The notes below the pieces were generated by a model. That model saw only the letters and a list, made by a program, of their open reading frames with translations. It did not search any database and was not told where the DNA came from. The translations under genes and the position numbers were made by a program. From Melampsora larici-populina 98AG31 (taxonomy: Eukaryota > Basidiomycota > Pucciniomycetes > Pucciniales > Melampsoraceae): a DNA stretch of 64,000 nucleotides. Within the stretch, counting starts at the first letter, position 1; each line of letters begins with the position of its first letter. Location of the stretch: assembly GCF_000204055.1 (NCBI RefSeq), contig NW_006768824.1, positions 2,366 to 66,365 on the forward strand, given 5' to 3'. Of this stretch, positions 11,357 to 20,823 are shown one piece after another.

Positions 11357-13358
11357 AACACCCCCGTCGCTGCGCTCCGCTCCGCTATAATCGCCAAAAT
11401 TGCAAGCGGAGCGATTTGACGCTATGATAAAGCGCCCAATCGCTCCGCTAACTTTTAGGAGTCGCTATGGGATCTCAGAGCGGTGCGCAAGATCCAAGCG
11501 CTCCGCTCCGCTATGTGCGATTTTGACAGGACATAGCGCTTAAAAGCGCGTTTTGAGACTTTTTAACAAAAGAGAAAAGAGATACAAACTCAAGAAGCCA
11601 AAAATCGAAATTTGAATGAATCACTATCAACAGATGAAATTGCATATCTATAAAGCTAAGAACTAATGAAGAAAGCCAAGAGAATAGTAGAGCATAAAAA
11701 CAAATGATGTCAATAGTCAGTAAAAGATCAAAAGAAGAGAGAATGGAAAGAATAGAAAACTTTCATTCAGAAATCGAAGTTGAATCATTAGAAGATCGAA
11801 TCAAACGAAATAAAATTAATTGATCAATCCAAACAAAAGAAGCAGTGAAATGAATTGAACAATTTAGAAACAAGCAGATAAAGAAAGATAAATAAAAATT
11901 ACTTAAGTACATGAAGAATCAGAATCTAAAACAGACGGGTATAAGTGAAAAGAAGTAAACGATCAAAATCAATTAATCTATATCATAAAAGAACAAAAGT
12001 ATACATGATGAAAGCCAAGTTAGTTAGAATAAGAAGAACATTGACATGAGAAAAGAATAAACAAGTAAAATGAAACTTACATCATGAAATCAGATTGATC
12101 AAGTTTGAAGAAGATCGATAGAAGTTTCTTTTGTGATTGAAGGTACCCTAAAAAACAAAATGAAAGAAAGTGAATAGCAAATGTCATACGATGTCATTAG
12201 TTTGAAAGATAAGGAAAGAAGAAGAACTTACATAACAAACACTCAAAATCGAAATCTAATCAGGAAAGTCAAGAAGAAGTGGAGAAGAATTTATTCGAGT
12301 AGAGAGATTAGTTGAAGAGTTTTGTAGTGAGCTGGTGAAATGAACATTGAGATCAGAATCAGTTGGATGAAGATTTTAAACAAATGAACCATTGATTGTC
12401 ACTGAAATCGATATCAATCTAAGATTAATTAATGAAAAGATTGAAGAAGATGAATCAATCTATGTACAAAGAAAGAAAGAAAATGGATCAGTAGAAGAAC
12501 AAACAATCAATCAATGAAATGATACTTACTTACATAAAAGATTAAGATCAAAAATTGAATAAGAGATAGTGGAGAAAGAACTCACCCTGAATGAAAACCA
12601 AAGTCCGATTGGAATCAGAAGGAGGAGACGATCTTGAAACTGAGGGAGGGAATCATCTTTCAATCATCTAAGAATTGATTGTTGAATCGTGTCTGTTTGG
12701 GGGGGTGAAGTGTGGGTCTTTTCTTTTTTGTGATCCATCGAACGGATCATTGTGTTTTTTGTGTTTTTTGTGTATAAGTGGTGATCTAAGAGTGTTCTAA
12801 GTGTCTTGAACTTTTTTTTGAAAGTGTCCTAGTGGTCGTATCTGAGTTTTCGTGTTCAAGTGTTTGAGGGTCTGCTATCAGTTAGATTGAGATTAGTTTC
12901 TTCGTTTGAAGCGATCTATCAAAGCGTTAAACAAAGAAAGAAGCACATATTAGTTGTCATTCAAAGTGTTTTCGTGTGTCTGATTGAAATCAAGGTTGCT
13001 AGGATTTTTTTATTGGAAGAAAGAAAAGAAAGATATATAAAGAGAACATACCTCCATTGTTGATTGGTTTATTGTTCCATCAGAAGGATGATAAGGAGCC
13101 AATGGATCCCGCTATGAGGTGCTACAGGGCGCTTGATGGTGCCCTGTCGCTAAGCGCTCGGGGTCGCTATGGCGGGTGATAGCACAGCGGAAAAACACTA
13201 TGCCAGGCGGATCTCAATACCGCTATAAATCGTCCGGTTTCACCATAGCTATAGCAATGCGTGAAACCCGCTATATAGAAAAGGGGCTAGCGCGGGCGGG
13301 ACGCGCGCTTCGCTACCGCTCCGCTCGCGCTATCTCGGGCGGAGCGCCGGCGGTGTTG
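11357..13358. mobile_element. Non-autonomous hAT-like element, 8-bp target duplication ATTCTGGC
   Basis: ATTCTGGC stands at 11349..11356 and again at 13359..13366. Between them the ends are AACACCCCCG...CGGCGGTGTTG, a short imperfect terminal inverted repeat. Both ~230-bp subterminal zones are GC-rich and packed with copies of CGCTCCGCT, AGCGGAGCG and CGCTAT in both orientations. The ~1.5-kb interior is AT-rich and very purine-biased on the plus strand (about 11550-12640). No transposase is visible. An 8-bp duplication, short TIRs and repeated subterminal words fit the hAT superfamily, whose transposase relics also occur in this window. Confidence 0.7.
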
Positions 13359-14108
13359 ATTCTGGCAGAAGAAAGGAAACATCAGGTGTCGAGAAATTCT
13401 GAGTCATGATGCAGTCATTTGTTGTGATCATGGAAATATCAAGTCAAATCTTGTCTGCAGAAAAAAACAGAACTTTGGACAAAAGGATAAAACTCCTCCG
13501 ACTCTCATTCTGGTCCCATGAGATCAAAATTTCTCTGAGAATGTCTCAGTGGCATTGTAGGTATGTGCAATATCTTATTCCTCATTGAGTCTCCATCCAG
13601 TGACTTGAAGTAGGTCATGACCCGATTAAACTTAGCAAAGTCCCACGCTTGCGCATCCTCGCGAGGCGTCGAGCGAGGGACTTACGCCAGATGTGTACGC
13701 TCCATAAGCTCAGAGATTTGGCTTTTGCAGGGAGCTTGCTTCAAACCCTTATAGCTTATTCCACACCAAGGATTTGCATATGGTCCAAAGGAAGAACTTG
13801 GCGCCTGACTCTGGCGCATGAGGTACATATTTTTTTCCCGAGGAATGTGCTGCCCTCTTGCCTAAAATGCACATCAAACATTGGCTCTTAACAGAGGATT
13901 ACACATTTTTTTTTTTTTTTTGCATTTCTTATAGTGTTTTTGGAGCCGTTAGGCTATCAAACACTCATTTATATGTCCAGCACCGGTAAAACCCCTCTGG
14001 CTGTGTCAGGGGAAAGGTTGCTGTTGGCTGTTTCATCTAAATTTACATGTTTTATATGGTTTTTTGGAAAAGCGGCGATGAAGTATGGAGGGAAAAAGAA
14101 ACGAAAAG

Positions 14109-17100
14109 TTACTCTTGTGGTTGCAGGCGGTTAGTTGGTTGGGATTCGTCTGTGGCTTGGGCCCAGATCCATCTGTTGGCAAATCTCCACGTGGAGTTGC
14201 AGTATGTGGCAATTAGCTTGAAGCATTTCGGTGTTGATAAGATTCTTTTATCCATTTTCGTAACATGTTCTTGTAGTTCGTGTTCAAGTTTTGTGCGGTG
14301 CTGTTCGTGTAGTTGGCAAATGAAAAGGAAGTGATCAACATTTTCTATACCTTCCTGACACTCACATACTGGGTCAATAGGCTGCTTGAATCGGTTGAGG
14401 TACGCGTTTAGGGGGGCGTGTCCTGATCGTAGTTGCGTCAGCGTAGCCACCTCGTGTTTGAGGAGCTCTGACAATCCATCTAGGTGTTTCTTCGGCTGAG
14501 GCGCGTGGCCCAGTCGTTTCAGGTCTTTGTCGTCGAGGAGTTGTGTTTGTTCAACTTTCCACTCTTTGATCGCCACAAGAAAGGCGGCGGTGCTTGGGGT
14601 GTTGGTGAATGTGCTGGGCAATGATCGTTTTGCTAGTGAGTTGGCGATTTTGTCGGCTTCCTCGTTGCCCGGGATTCCTTTGTGTCCTGGGCACCATTGG
14701 ATGGTGACTCGCATATTCGGGAAAGCTTGGTGAATACATTGGAGTAATTTGAAAGTTTGTTGTCGGTTGTCTAATGAAGAGATCGACGAAGAGTTAGATT
14801 GGAGGTCTTTGATCACACCTTGATTGTCAAGGACAATCGTGGTGCGATGGGTGGCAAAAGTCGCCATTTCTAGGGCTATCTTGAGCCCTAGCTGGACGCC
14901 TGTATACTCTGCTTGGTATATACCATGGGATCGGGCTGGCCCGAGATGAGTTGATTTTGACGACCTTGAGTTAGCGCACCAGGCTGCAGCTGCAGTGGTC
15001 TTCTTCGGTATGCGTGAACCATCTGAGAAGATGAGTAAGTGATGCGGAGTAGGTTTCAAACGGAGTGTGTCAGCTTTGGCGACTTCTTTGTTCTCCTGGA
15101 GGATCGTAGAGTAGTTGATGGGGCGTATCAGCGTAGAGGCAGGGTCAACGGGTAGTTGTATGACAAATTCTTCGAAGTGTTTGTGGAGGCTGTGCTGGAA
15201 GAATTGGTGAAACGGGTTCTTGTGACTTTTTGGTGAAGTATGCTGTGCTTGTTGAATTAACTGGAAAAAAGGGTGTGATTTCGACTTAGCTAGGGATCGT
15301 GCCATAAAGCTTAATACTTTACTCTGCAGTCGAGCTTTTGGGGGTGTCATGTTGAGGTCGTGACGAAGGAAGACTGTGGGTGTGGTGCGTAGTGCGCCCA
15401 GAGCTGCTCTCGCACAGGTATTGTCAATTCCTGCTAGCTGGTCCGTGACAAACATAGATGATTCGGTCGGGAGCCACGCCATTGCCGCGTAGTCTGTGGC
15501 TGCGTGGATAGTAGTTGTTATCAGTATTCTCATGAGCTTGGGAGGAATGCCCCAGCCCGTTTTGGATAAGTTGGCTAGAAACCCTGCCCTTTGATGGCCT
15601 TTTGCTATTACGTCCAGCCTGTGTTGTTTAAAGTTGAGCTTATTATCGACCTTCACACCGAGCCATTTGGCGAAATCTGCCGGCTTGATGTCTCTTCGGT
15701 CCGCAAAGTTAATTGTCGGGATGACGTTAGGCGTGTGGAGGGTAAACAGAACCCAGAATGTCTTCTTGACATCGAAGATGGCACCGTGGTCGCGTGCCCA
15801 CTGTTGTTGACGGAAGGATAAGGTTTGCATTTGGGATTTCAGCTGGTGTGTGTCGTTTGCGGTCGAGAGGAGCACAACATCATCTATGAATCCGAGCGCT
15901 GTGGACGTAGGAATGTTGTCAGTTATTTCGAGAAGGGACGAGTTGTAAAGAAGGTATAGAAGAGGGGATAGTGGTGATCCTTGAGGTAGCCCGTGGTCGA
16001 GTACAAAGGGTTGTGATTCGAAACCGTTGAAGCTTAGGACGGTGGAGCGTTCTGTTAGGAAGTTGTCGATGAGGTTGAGGGTTTGTGTGTTGAACCCCTT
16101 CTTTTCGAGGGTGTCCAACAGTCTGGGGTGGTGAACTGATGGGAAAGCAGATTTGACATCAGCGAAGAGCGCGCCTACTACTTTCCCTTTCGCCCATTCT
16201 TTTTTGATCCACGACACCAAGTGCACAAGTGCTTCTTGGCTGGATCTGTCGGGTCGGCCACCGTAGTGTCCGTCGTGTATCATTTTGAGCTTCTCTGCGT
16301 GTCCAGAGAGATGGATGGTGAGGAGTTTTTCGAACAATTTGCTGAGTGTGAGCAGAAGCGCTATTGGGCGGTAGGCTGATGCTTGAGTATAGTCTGGCTT
16401 TCCGGGTTTCGGTATCATGATCGTGACCGCTGTTTTCCAAGCGCGTGGTATGAGACCTGTGATTGAGATGCATTGGAACAAAAATTTGACGTGAGACTTT
16501 ACTTTACCCCAGGCCATCTTCCAGACCCAGTTCTGTATGCCATCCGCGCCTGGTGCCTTTTTTGGTGGGCTTTCGTTGACTATTGTCGACAGAGTCTCAT
16601 GGGTTATCATGGCGAGGAAGGGTGGTGTCAACTCCGTGGATGGGCGGGGAGTTTCGTCGAGGGGGAATTCTAGGTGATTCGTGGTGTCCAACCTGCAGGG
16701 CGCTGTGGCCACACAGGTAGCCGAGAAGAGCGCTTCCGCCTTCTTGTGGTTCGTAGAGCAGGTCCTGCCTTCATCAGTGATGATGGTGCTGACAAGGGAG
16801 GATGGCTTACGTCCAGAAGCTATGCGCTTCGCTTGGAAAAGGTTCGTATGGTCGACGCTAGATAAGAACTGTCTCCATGAGCTTTCTTTAGCTTTGTCAA
16901 TGGCTTTGTTGAAGGTGTTCCTTGCTTTTTTGTAAGATCTGAAGGACTCCTCGTCGCGGTTCTTCTTGGCTAGGCGCCTCAGTCTTGCCGCCTCTTTACG
17001 AAGGGGGTCCAAGATTGCTGGTCGCCACCAGGCTTTGTGCTTGCCGGCCTTCGCTTTGTTTGGTGAGTGTTTGTTAAGCGCGTCGGTGATTGCCGTGCGG

Positions 17101-18008
17101 AGGGCTTCGTCGAATGCCTCGATTGCGGCCCGAGTTGTGAGCGGTTGAAGTGCTGGTAAAGTTGTGGCCAGCTCTTGTTTGAAAAGCGCTCGGTCTACCT
17201 TATTCCAGTTTTTTAACTTGATGCCTTGAGACTGGGCGGTGTCTGCGTCTCCTGTCTTCGTGGAGAAGCACATGACAAGAGCTTGATGGTCGGACTGATG
17301 GTTGAGGATGTCCTCTTCATCTATGAAACACTGGTGAGTTACGTCATCGAAGTTTTCATTAACCCATACCTGGTCAATGGACGTGCCATCTGTGTTGTGT
17401 GTCCTGACGCCAAAGGTCGGGATCCCCTTTGGGGAGCGCAGGGTAAGTCCCCATTCCGAAAGCATGTCAATTAGCTTTTCGGCCTCGACGTCGTTTGACT
17501 TGCTGTGTGTCGGGTTCCAGAGTGGTGAGTGAAGATTCGAGTCTGTGGTGCAGATGGTGGGTAAGAGTTGGGTTTTTAGCGGGGCCATTNNNNNNNNNNN
17601 NNNNNNNNNNNNNNNNNNNNNNNNNNNNNNNNNNNNNNNNNNNNNNNNNNNNNNNNNNNNNNNNNNNNNNNNNNNNNNNNNNNNNNNNNNNNNNNNNNNN
17701 NNNNNNNNNNNNNNNNNNNNNNNNNNNNNNNNNNNNNNNNNNNGTCTGATATATAGACAGGCTCGTGGTCTGTCCTTCTCCTCACGTGATGGAGGATTAG
17801 GGCAGACTAGGGACCAATTTTGTAAATTGAGTGGTAAGTTGTCTATAGGATTAATGTAAGGTTCTTGAACGGCGAGAATTGAAAAGAGGCCAGTAAGTTC
17901 TGAATTAAATAGGGAATGGGTAACATATTTGGAATGCCGGCAATTCAGCTGGAGGATTGCAGCAGTGTGGTCAAATTTGAGTATGCTTCTTATCTGGTTC
18001 TCTAACAT
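14109..18008 (-). CDS. LINE ORF2: endonuclease, reverse transcriptase, RNase H
   Basis: This 1299-codon frame makes the enzyme that copies the element's RNA at the target site. Residues ~10-250 are the exonuclease/endonuclease/phosphatase-type endonuclease (TDSNLHSPLW, SIDQVWV, SDHQALV). Reverse transcriptase follows with SAYRPIALL, DVKSAFPSV, LPQGSPLSPLLY and the catalytic FIDD at 707-710 (many relatives have FADD or FVDD). RNase H lies at ~990-1130 with FSDGS, the QAEYTG Glu, LDNQG and GHKGIPGNEEAD, so all acidic residues are present. A C-terminal Cys/His cluster (CECQEGIENVDHFLFIC) ends the protein. Residues 89-140 are unknown because of the N run. Its ATG overlaps the ORF1 stop as ATGTTAG, suggesting translation by re-initiation. 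Confidence 0.92.
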   Translation of the reverse strand: MLENQIRSILKFDHTAAILQLNCRHSKYVTHSLFNSELTGLFSILAVQEPYINPIDNLPLNLQNWSLVCPNPPSREEKDRPRACLYIRXXXXXXXXXXXXXXXXXXXXXXXXXXXXXXXXXXXXXXXXXXXXXXXXXXXXMAPLKTQLLPTICTTDSNLHSPLWNPTHSKSNDVEAEKLIDMLSEWGLTLRSPKGIPTFGVRTHNTDGTSIDQVWVNENFDDVTHQCFIDEEDILNHQSDHQALVMCFSTKTGDADTAQSQGIKLKNWNKVDRALFKQELATTLPALQPLTTRAAIEAFDEALRTAITDALNKHSPNKAKAGKHKAWWRPAILDPLRKEAARLRRLAKKNRDEESFRSYKKARNTFNKAIDKAKESSWRQFLSSVDHTNLFQAKRIASGRKPSSLVSTIITDEGRTCSTNHKKAEALFSATCVATAPCRLDTTNHLEFPLDETPRPSTELTPPFLAMITHETLSTIVNESPPKKAPGADGIQNWVWKMAWGKVKSHVKFLFQCISITGLIPRAWKTAVTIMIPKPGKPDYTQASAYRPIALLLTLSKLFEKLLTIHLSGHAEKLKMIHDGHYGGRPDRSSQEALVHLVSWIKKEWAKGKVVGALFADVKSAFPSVHHPRLLDTLEKKGFNTQTLNLIDNFLTERSTVLSFNGFESQPFVLDHGLPQGSPLSPLLYLLYNSSLLEITDNIPTSTALGFIDDVVLLSTANDTHQLKSQMQTLSFRQQQWARDHGAIFDVKKTFWVLFTLHTPNVIPTINFADRRDIKPADFAKWLGVKVDNKLNFKQHRLDVIAKGHQRAGFLANLSKTGWGIPPKLMRILITTTIHAATDYAAMAWLPTESSMFVTDQLAGIDNTCARAALGALRTTPTVFLRHDLNMTPPKARLQSKVLSFMARSLAKSKSHPFFQLIQQAQHTSPKSHKNPFHQFFQHSLHKHFEEFVIQLPVDPASTLIRPINYSTILQENKEVAKADTLRLKPTPHHLLIFSDGSRIPKKTTAAAAWCANSRSSKSTHLGPARSHGIYQAEYTGVQLGLKIALEMATFATHRTTIVLDNQGVIKDLQSNSSSISSLDNRQQTFKLLQCIHQAFPNMRVTIQWCPGHKGIPGNEEADKIANSLAKRSLPSTFTNTPSTAAFLVAIKEWKVEQTQLLDDKDLKRLGHAPQPKKHLDGLSELLKHEVATLTQLRSGHAPLNAYLNRFKQPIDPVCECQEGIENVDHFLFICQLHEQHRTKLEHELQEHVTKMDKRILSTPKCFKLIATYCNSTWRFANRWIWAQATDESQPTNRLQPQE
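17590..17743. other. Assembly gap (154 N)
   Basis: A run of N inside the endonuclease part of LINE ORF2. The flanking frames are in register across it if the gap length is exact, which may be coincidence or scaffolding estimate. Confidence 1.
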
Positions 18009-19720
18009 TGAGGATTAGATAAGTTTTCCTGATCCATCACCACGATATAAGGTGAAGAGCTTGGATTGTGAGGCGGCCGTTGACTCGCAATTCTCACGGG
18101 GCACAGGGGTGAGAAAGGGTGGTGCAGGAAATCTGCGTGGTTTTCTTTGAAAAGCCTGGCTAGGTTCGTACTAGGATCAGCTTTCAATTTGCCTCTGGCG
18201 CACGCTATGCATTTCAAAGCTGTAGAGCCTTTGATGGGGCAGTTATGTGCATGGTGTGGTCCAGAACAAGAAGGACACATAGTTTCTAGTTTACATGCAG
18301 CGGCAGTATGACCCACACCTTGGCAGTTAAAGCGCCGCGTTGGTGGTGGTCCACACAATTCCGTACGGTGACGGCCTCTCCCATGCCACACTTTAGTGCA
18401 GGCTGCGATGGTCGCTTGATTCAGCGTTTTAAACCCGATCAGCAGGGAGGAATGGCGTTTCGCCGAGTCTTCGGTCGTATCTTTCTTTAACCACCTCACG
18501 AAGAGGGTGTCATTAAGGAGATCGCCATTACATATCTTCAAGAGATCTAAGTCTTCTTGTCTGGTGGGGTTGAAGGTGGTGGGAATGCCATGTATGATGA
18601 CAGAGTGGATGTCCTCTTTGAGTGAGAGATTGGGGGAGATTTTAGGAAGCCAGCATGCAGCCTGTCCTCGAAGCGCCTGGGCTTGTTTTTGGGACTCTAG
18701 GTAGATTACCAAGTCACCTGATGGATGGCGGTGGATATTCCTGACCTCCACGTGGGATACGTCGTCCATGGTGACTTTGATGTTGTTGTTTTTCAGGACT
18801 AGGTTGAACTCCTTGATGAGTTCTGGAATCGGTCGTCCGCCTCCAGCGATATTTGCTGGGTCCCTTTGGTTAAGCGTGAGCGAATGCTCCATCTTAGGGC
18901 GGGGGCGTTGTGTTTGGTTAGCTTTGAAGCTCGTTGGGTTTGGTCTTTGGGGTTGACTTGCTCCCGGCGCGTGTTTCGAGGCGGCCAGAGCGTATGAACT
19001 GCCTGTTGGTTGTTTCTGCTGGCCTGGCTGTTTGTCAGGTGTGACTACAGACACGAGCTTGGCCATTTGTTCGGCTAGCTCTGTGACCTTGTCTGCAAGA
19101 GAGTTGTTTCGGAATTCAAATTGGGAGTTTGACGCGATCGATGACGTGGTGGGGATCAGGACAGCTTGTCGTCCTGGTTCGAAAACCACCCGTCTTGCTT
19201 CAGAGACCAAAGCTTGTTCTTTGATCAACTCGGCGAGCATAAGGATATCAGCTGCCGAGTCGATATCGACTTTGACCGATTTGGCCTGCTTTGACTTTGG
19301 GATCAAAGTGGCCCTTGATACATTGATAAGTTTATCAATGAGCGCTCCAAGAGGTTTGGACAATGCACCAGAGGCACCGAAAAGCTTCGTGATCCGAACT
19401 GATCGAGGAGTTCCGGTGATCTCCTCGATCCCTTCCAGGGGGCTCGGTGAGGGAGCGCGCTGACGAAGGCGTTTTCGCGTGCTCTCCAGCGAAGCTGGAG
19501 TGCTCGCGACCGAGTTAGAAGTGATGAAGGGGGGGATGATGGCCTTATTGGTGGCGTTTGAGGTGGAAGGACGTGTTTTGGGGGTAGACGGAGTCGTTTT
19601 GCCCGTCAGGTCAGACTCTATCAACGCGTCCATCGCGTCCATCGCGTCCTTGTGCGTCGATGCGTCATCCCGAATTGTCAAGGAATCTCGCAAATCGGGG
19701 TCCGGTGGTCCAACGTCCAT
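18002..19720 (-). CDS. LINE ORF1: Gag-like RNA-binding protein with zinc knuckles
   Basis: 572 residues. The N-terminal half is Ser/Thr/Pro-rich, and a coiled-coil-prone stretch (NSLADKVTELAEQMAKLVSV) lies mid-protein. The C-terminal part has zinc-knuckle motifs: RRFNCQGVGHTAAAC followed by CPSCSGPHHAHNC and a third Cys pair. Such proteins bind the element RNA to form the transposition particle. In the first knuckle the expected leading Cys (C-x2-C-x4-H-x4-C) is Arg (codon CGC, one change from TGC). This may be a lineage variant or early decay. The stop TAG overlaps the ORF2 start. Confidence 0.88.
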   Translation of the reverse strand: MDVGPPDPDLRDSLTIRDDASTHKDAMDAMDALIESDLTGKTTPSTPKTRPSTSNATNKAIIPPFITSNSVASTPASLESTRKRLRQRAPSPSPLEGIEEITGTPRSVRITKLFGASGALSKPLGALIDKLINVSRATLIPKSKQAKSVKVDIDSAADILMLAELIKEQALVSEARRVVFEPGRQAVLIPTTSSIASNSQFEFRNNSLADKVTELAEQMAKLVSVVTPDKQPGQQKQPTGSSYALAASKHAPGASQPQRPNPTSFKANQTQRPRPKMEHSLTLNQRDPANIAGGGRPIPELIKEFNLVLKNNNIKVTMDDVSHVEVRNIHRHPSGDLVIYLESQKQAQALRGQAACWLPKISPNLSLKEDIHSVIIHGIPTTFNPTRQEDLDLLKICNGDLLNDTLFVRWLKKDTTEDSAKRHSSLLIGFKTLNQATIAACTKVWHGRGRHRTELCGPPPTRRFNCQGVGHTAAACKLETMCPSCSGPHHAHNCPIKGSTALKCIACARGKLKADPSTNLARLFKENHADFLHHPFSPLCPVRIASQRPPHNPSSSPYIVVMDQENLSNPQC

Positions 19721-20397
19721 TAGGATACGCGACCGAAGAGAGAAAGTGATGAGAAGGTAGAGAAAAAGGTGAAAAGAGAAGACGGATGGGGTGGAAAACG
19801 GTTAGGATAATAGAGTGGATGACTACTTGCGCAGTCACGGAGGGGGTCACGTGACAAATTACAAAAATTTGGTACGAGACGAGTTCCTCCAAGGATTACA
19901 CATGTAACCTCTCTCTTGAGTCCAAATTTGCTGCTAAGACCAATCTTTGAAGCACATTTTTGGCAAGAAGGGATTAACTCCCTCGGGGAAAAAAAATTGT
20001 AGTCTCAGCGCAAGATATCAGTGCACAAGTCCTCTAGTTGGACTATATCCAAATCCTCGGCGTGGAAAAAGGTATAAGGACTTGAAGCAAGCTCCCTGCC
20101 AAACCCAAATCTCTGAGGTTATGGAGCGTACACATTTGGCGTAAGTCCCTTGCTCGACGCCTCGCGAGGATGCGCGAGTGTGGGACTTTGTTAAGTTTAT
20201 GACCCAATTGTTGCAATCGCCAACCGCCTGATTTCCAAGAACAAATTCTTACCTTGCGTGTCAAGATTTTGAACAAAGTGAAGCAGATAGTTGAGCGGGA
20301 GCCAACAGTGACTGGGCTAAGCTAACTTAGCGCTTAGAGACACCCTAACTTAGTGATTTTTGCACACTATATTAGCGCCTGAACTGTGATGATAATA

Positions 20398-20818
20398 GGG
20401 ACTGGGCAAAGCCCTGCAAAATTGCAATTCAACCGTAGTTGAAAGCAAGTTGCAAACAGTTAAGCCACTGTTCAATCAATATGAATTTTCCTTATTTTTG
20501 TTAGTAAGCTTTATGGCACTAAAAAAAATAGGGTGGCACACAGCCATGACCCGCCCTAAGACAAGCTGTCTATTCAAATTTGCCCCCCCACCTCAGGCAA
20601 AAGCCTATGGCAGAACACTTCTGGATAGCCCAATATACCTTTCACAGGTTGCTCTGGCTTTGGTTTTGATGAAATCATCAAACGGTTGGGGCTCTTGGGC
20701 TTGCAGGAGAAATTGTGACACCCCCTGTTTGTATAAATGACTTCGGTCAACGTCCAGGCAATTCATGCGCTTATTGAGGTGGCTAAATCCTCTGTCCGTC
20801 AAAACCTTGCCCAGTCCC
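20398..20818. mobile_element. MITE with GGGACTGGGCAA ends, TAATA duplication
   Basis: Ends GGGACTGGGCAA and TTGCCCAGTCCC (with a mismatch further in) delimit 421 bp. Both sides carry TAATA (20393..20397 and 20819..20823). There is no coding capacity. The superfamily is unclear; a TAA core target would fit PIF/Harbinger, but the 5-bp match may partly be chance in AT-rich DNA. Confidence 0.55.
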
Positions 20819-20823
20819 TAATA

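Larger units (their letters stand above)
13907..19891 (-). mobile_element. Tad1-like LINE, full length, 12-bp target duplication
   Basis: The element lies on the minus strand. Its 3' end is marked by a run of 16 T on the plus strand (13906..13921). The target duplication AGGATTACACAT is present at 13895..13906 and 19892..19903. It holds a ~170-nt 5' leader, ORF1, and ORF2 with endonuclease, reverse transcriptase and RNase H. Both frames are open, apart from a 154-base assembly gap. Fungal LINEs of this layout belong to the Tad1 clade. The exact duplication and open frames suggest a recent insertion. Confidence 0.88.
13627..20199. mobile_element. Long-TIR fold-back element (MULE-like), split by a LINE insertion
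   Basis: The left arm (13627..~13894) and right arm (~19904..20199) are inverted copies of each other along nearly 270-290 bp. Outer ends read TAAACTTAGCAAAGTCCCAC and its inverse. Flanks are TGACCCGAT (13618..13626) and TGACCCAAT (20200..20208), a 9-bp duplication with one mismatch. Removing the LINE leaves a ~0.58-kb palindrome-like element without coding capacity. Long TIRs with 9-bp duplications are typical of Mutator-like elements. A second member at 58821..59352 has the same ends and a perfect 9-bp duplication, which supports the boundaries. Confidence 0.75.

Noticed and set aside
13906..13921. Simple T-run microsatellite
   Set aside because: It is the poly(A) end of the minus-strand LINE, placed exactly next to the target duplication.
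14527..17860. Several plus-strand frames inside the LINE
   Set aside because: Shadows of ORF2 on the other strand.
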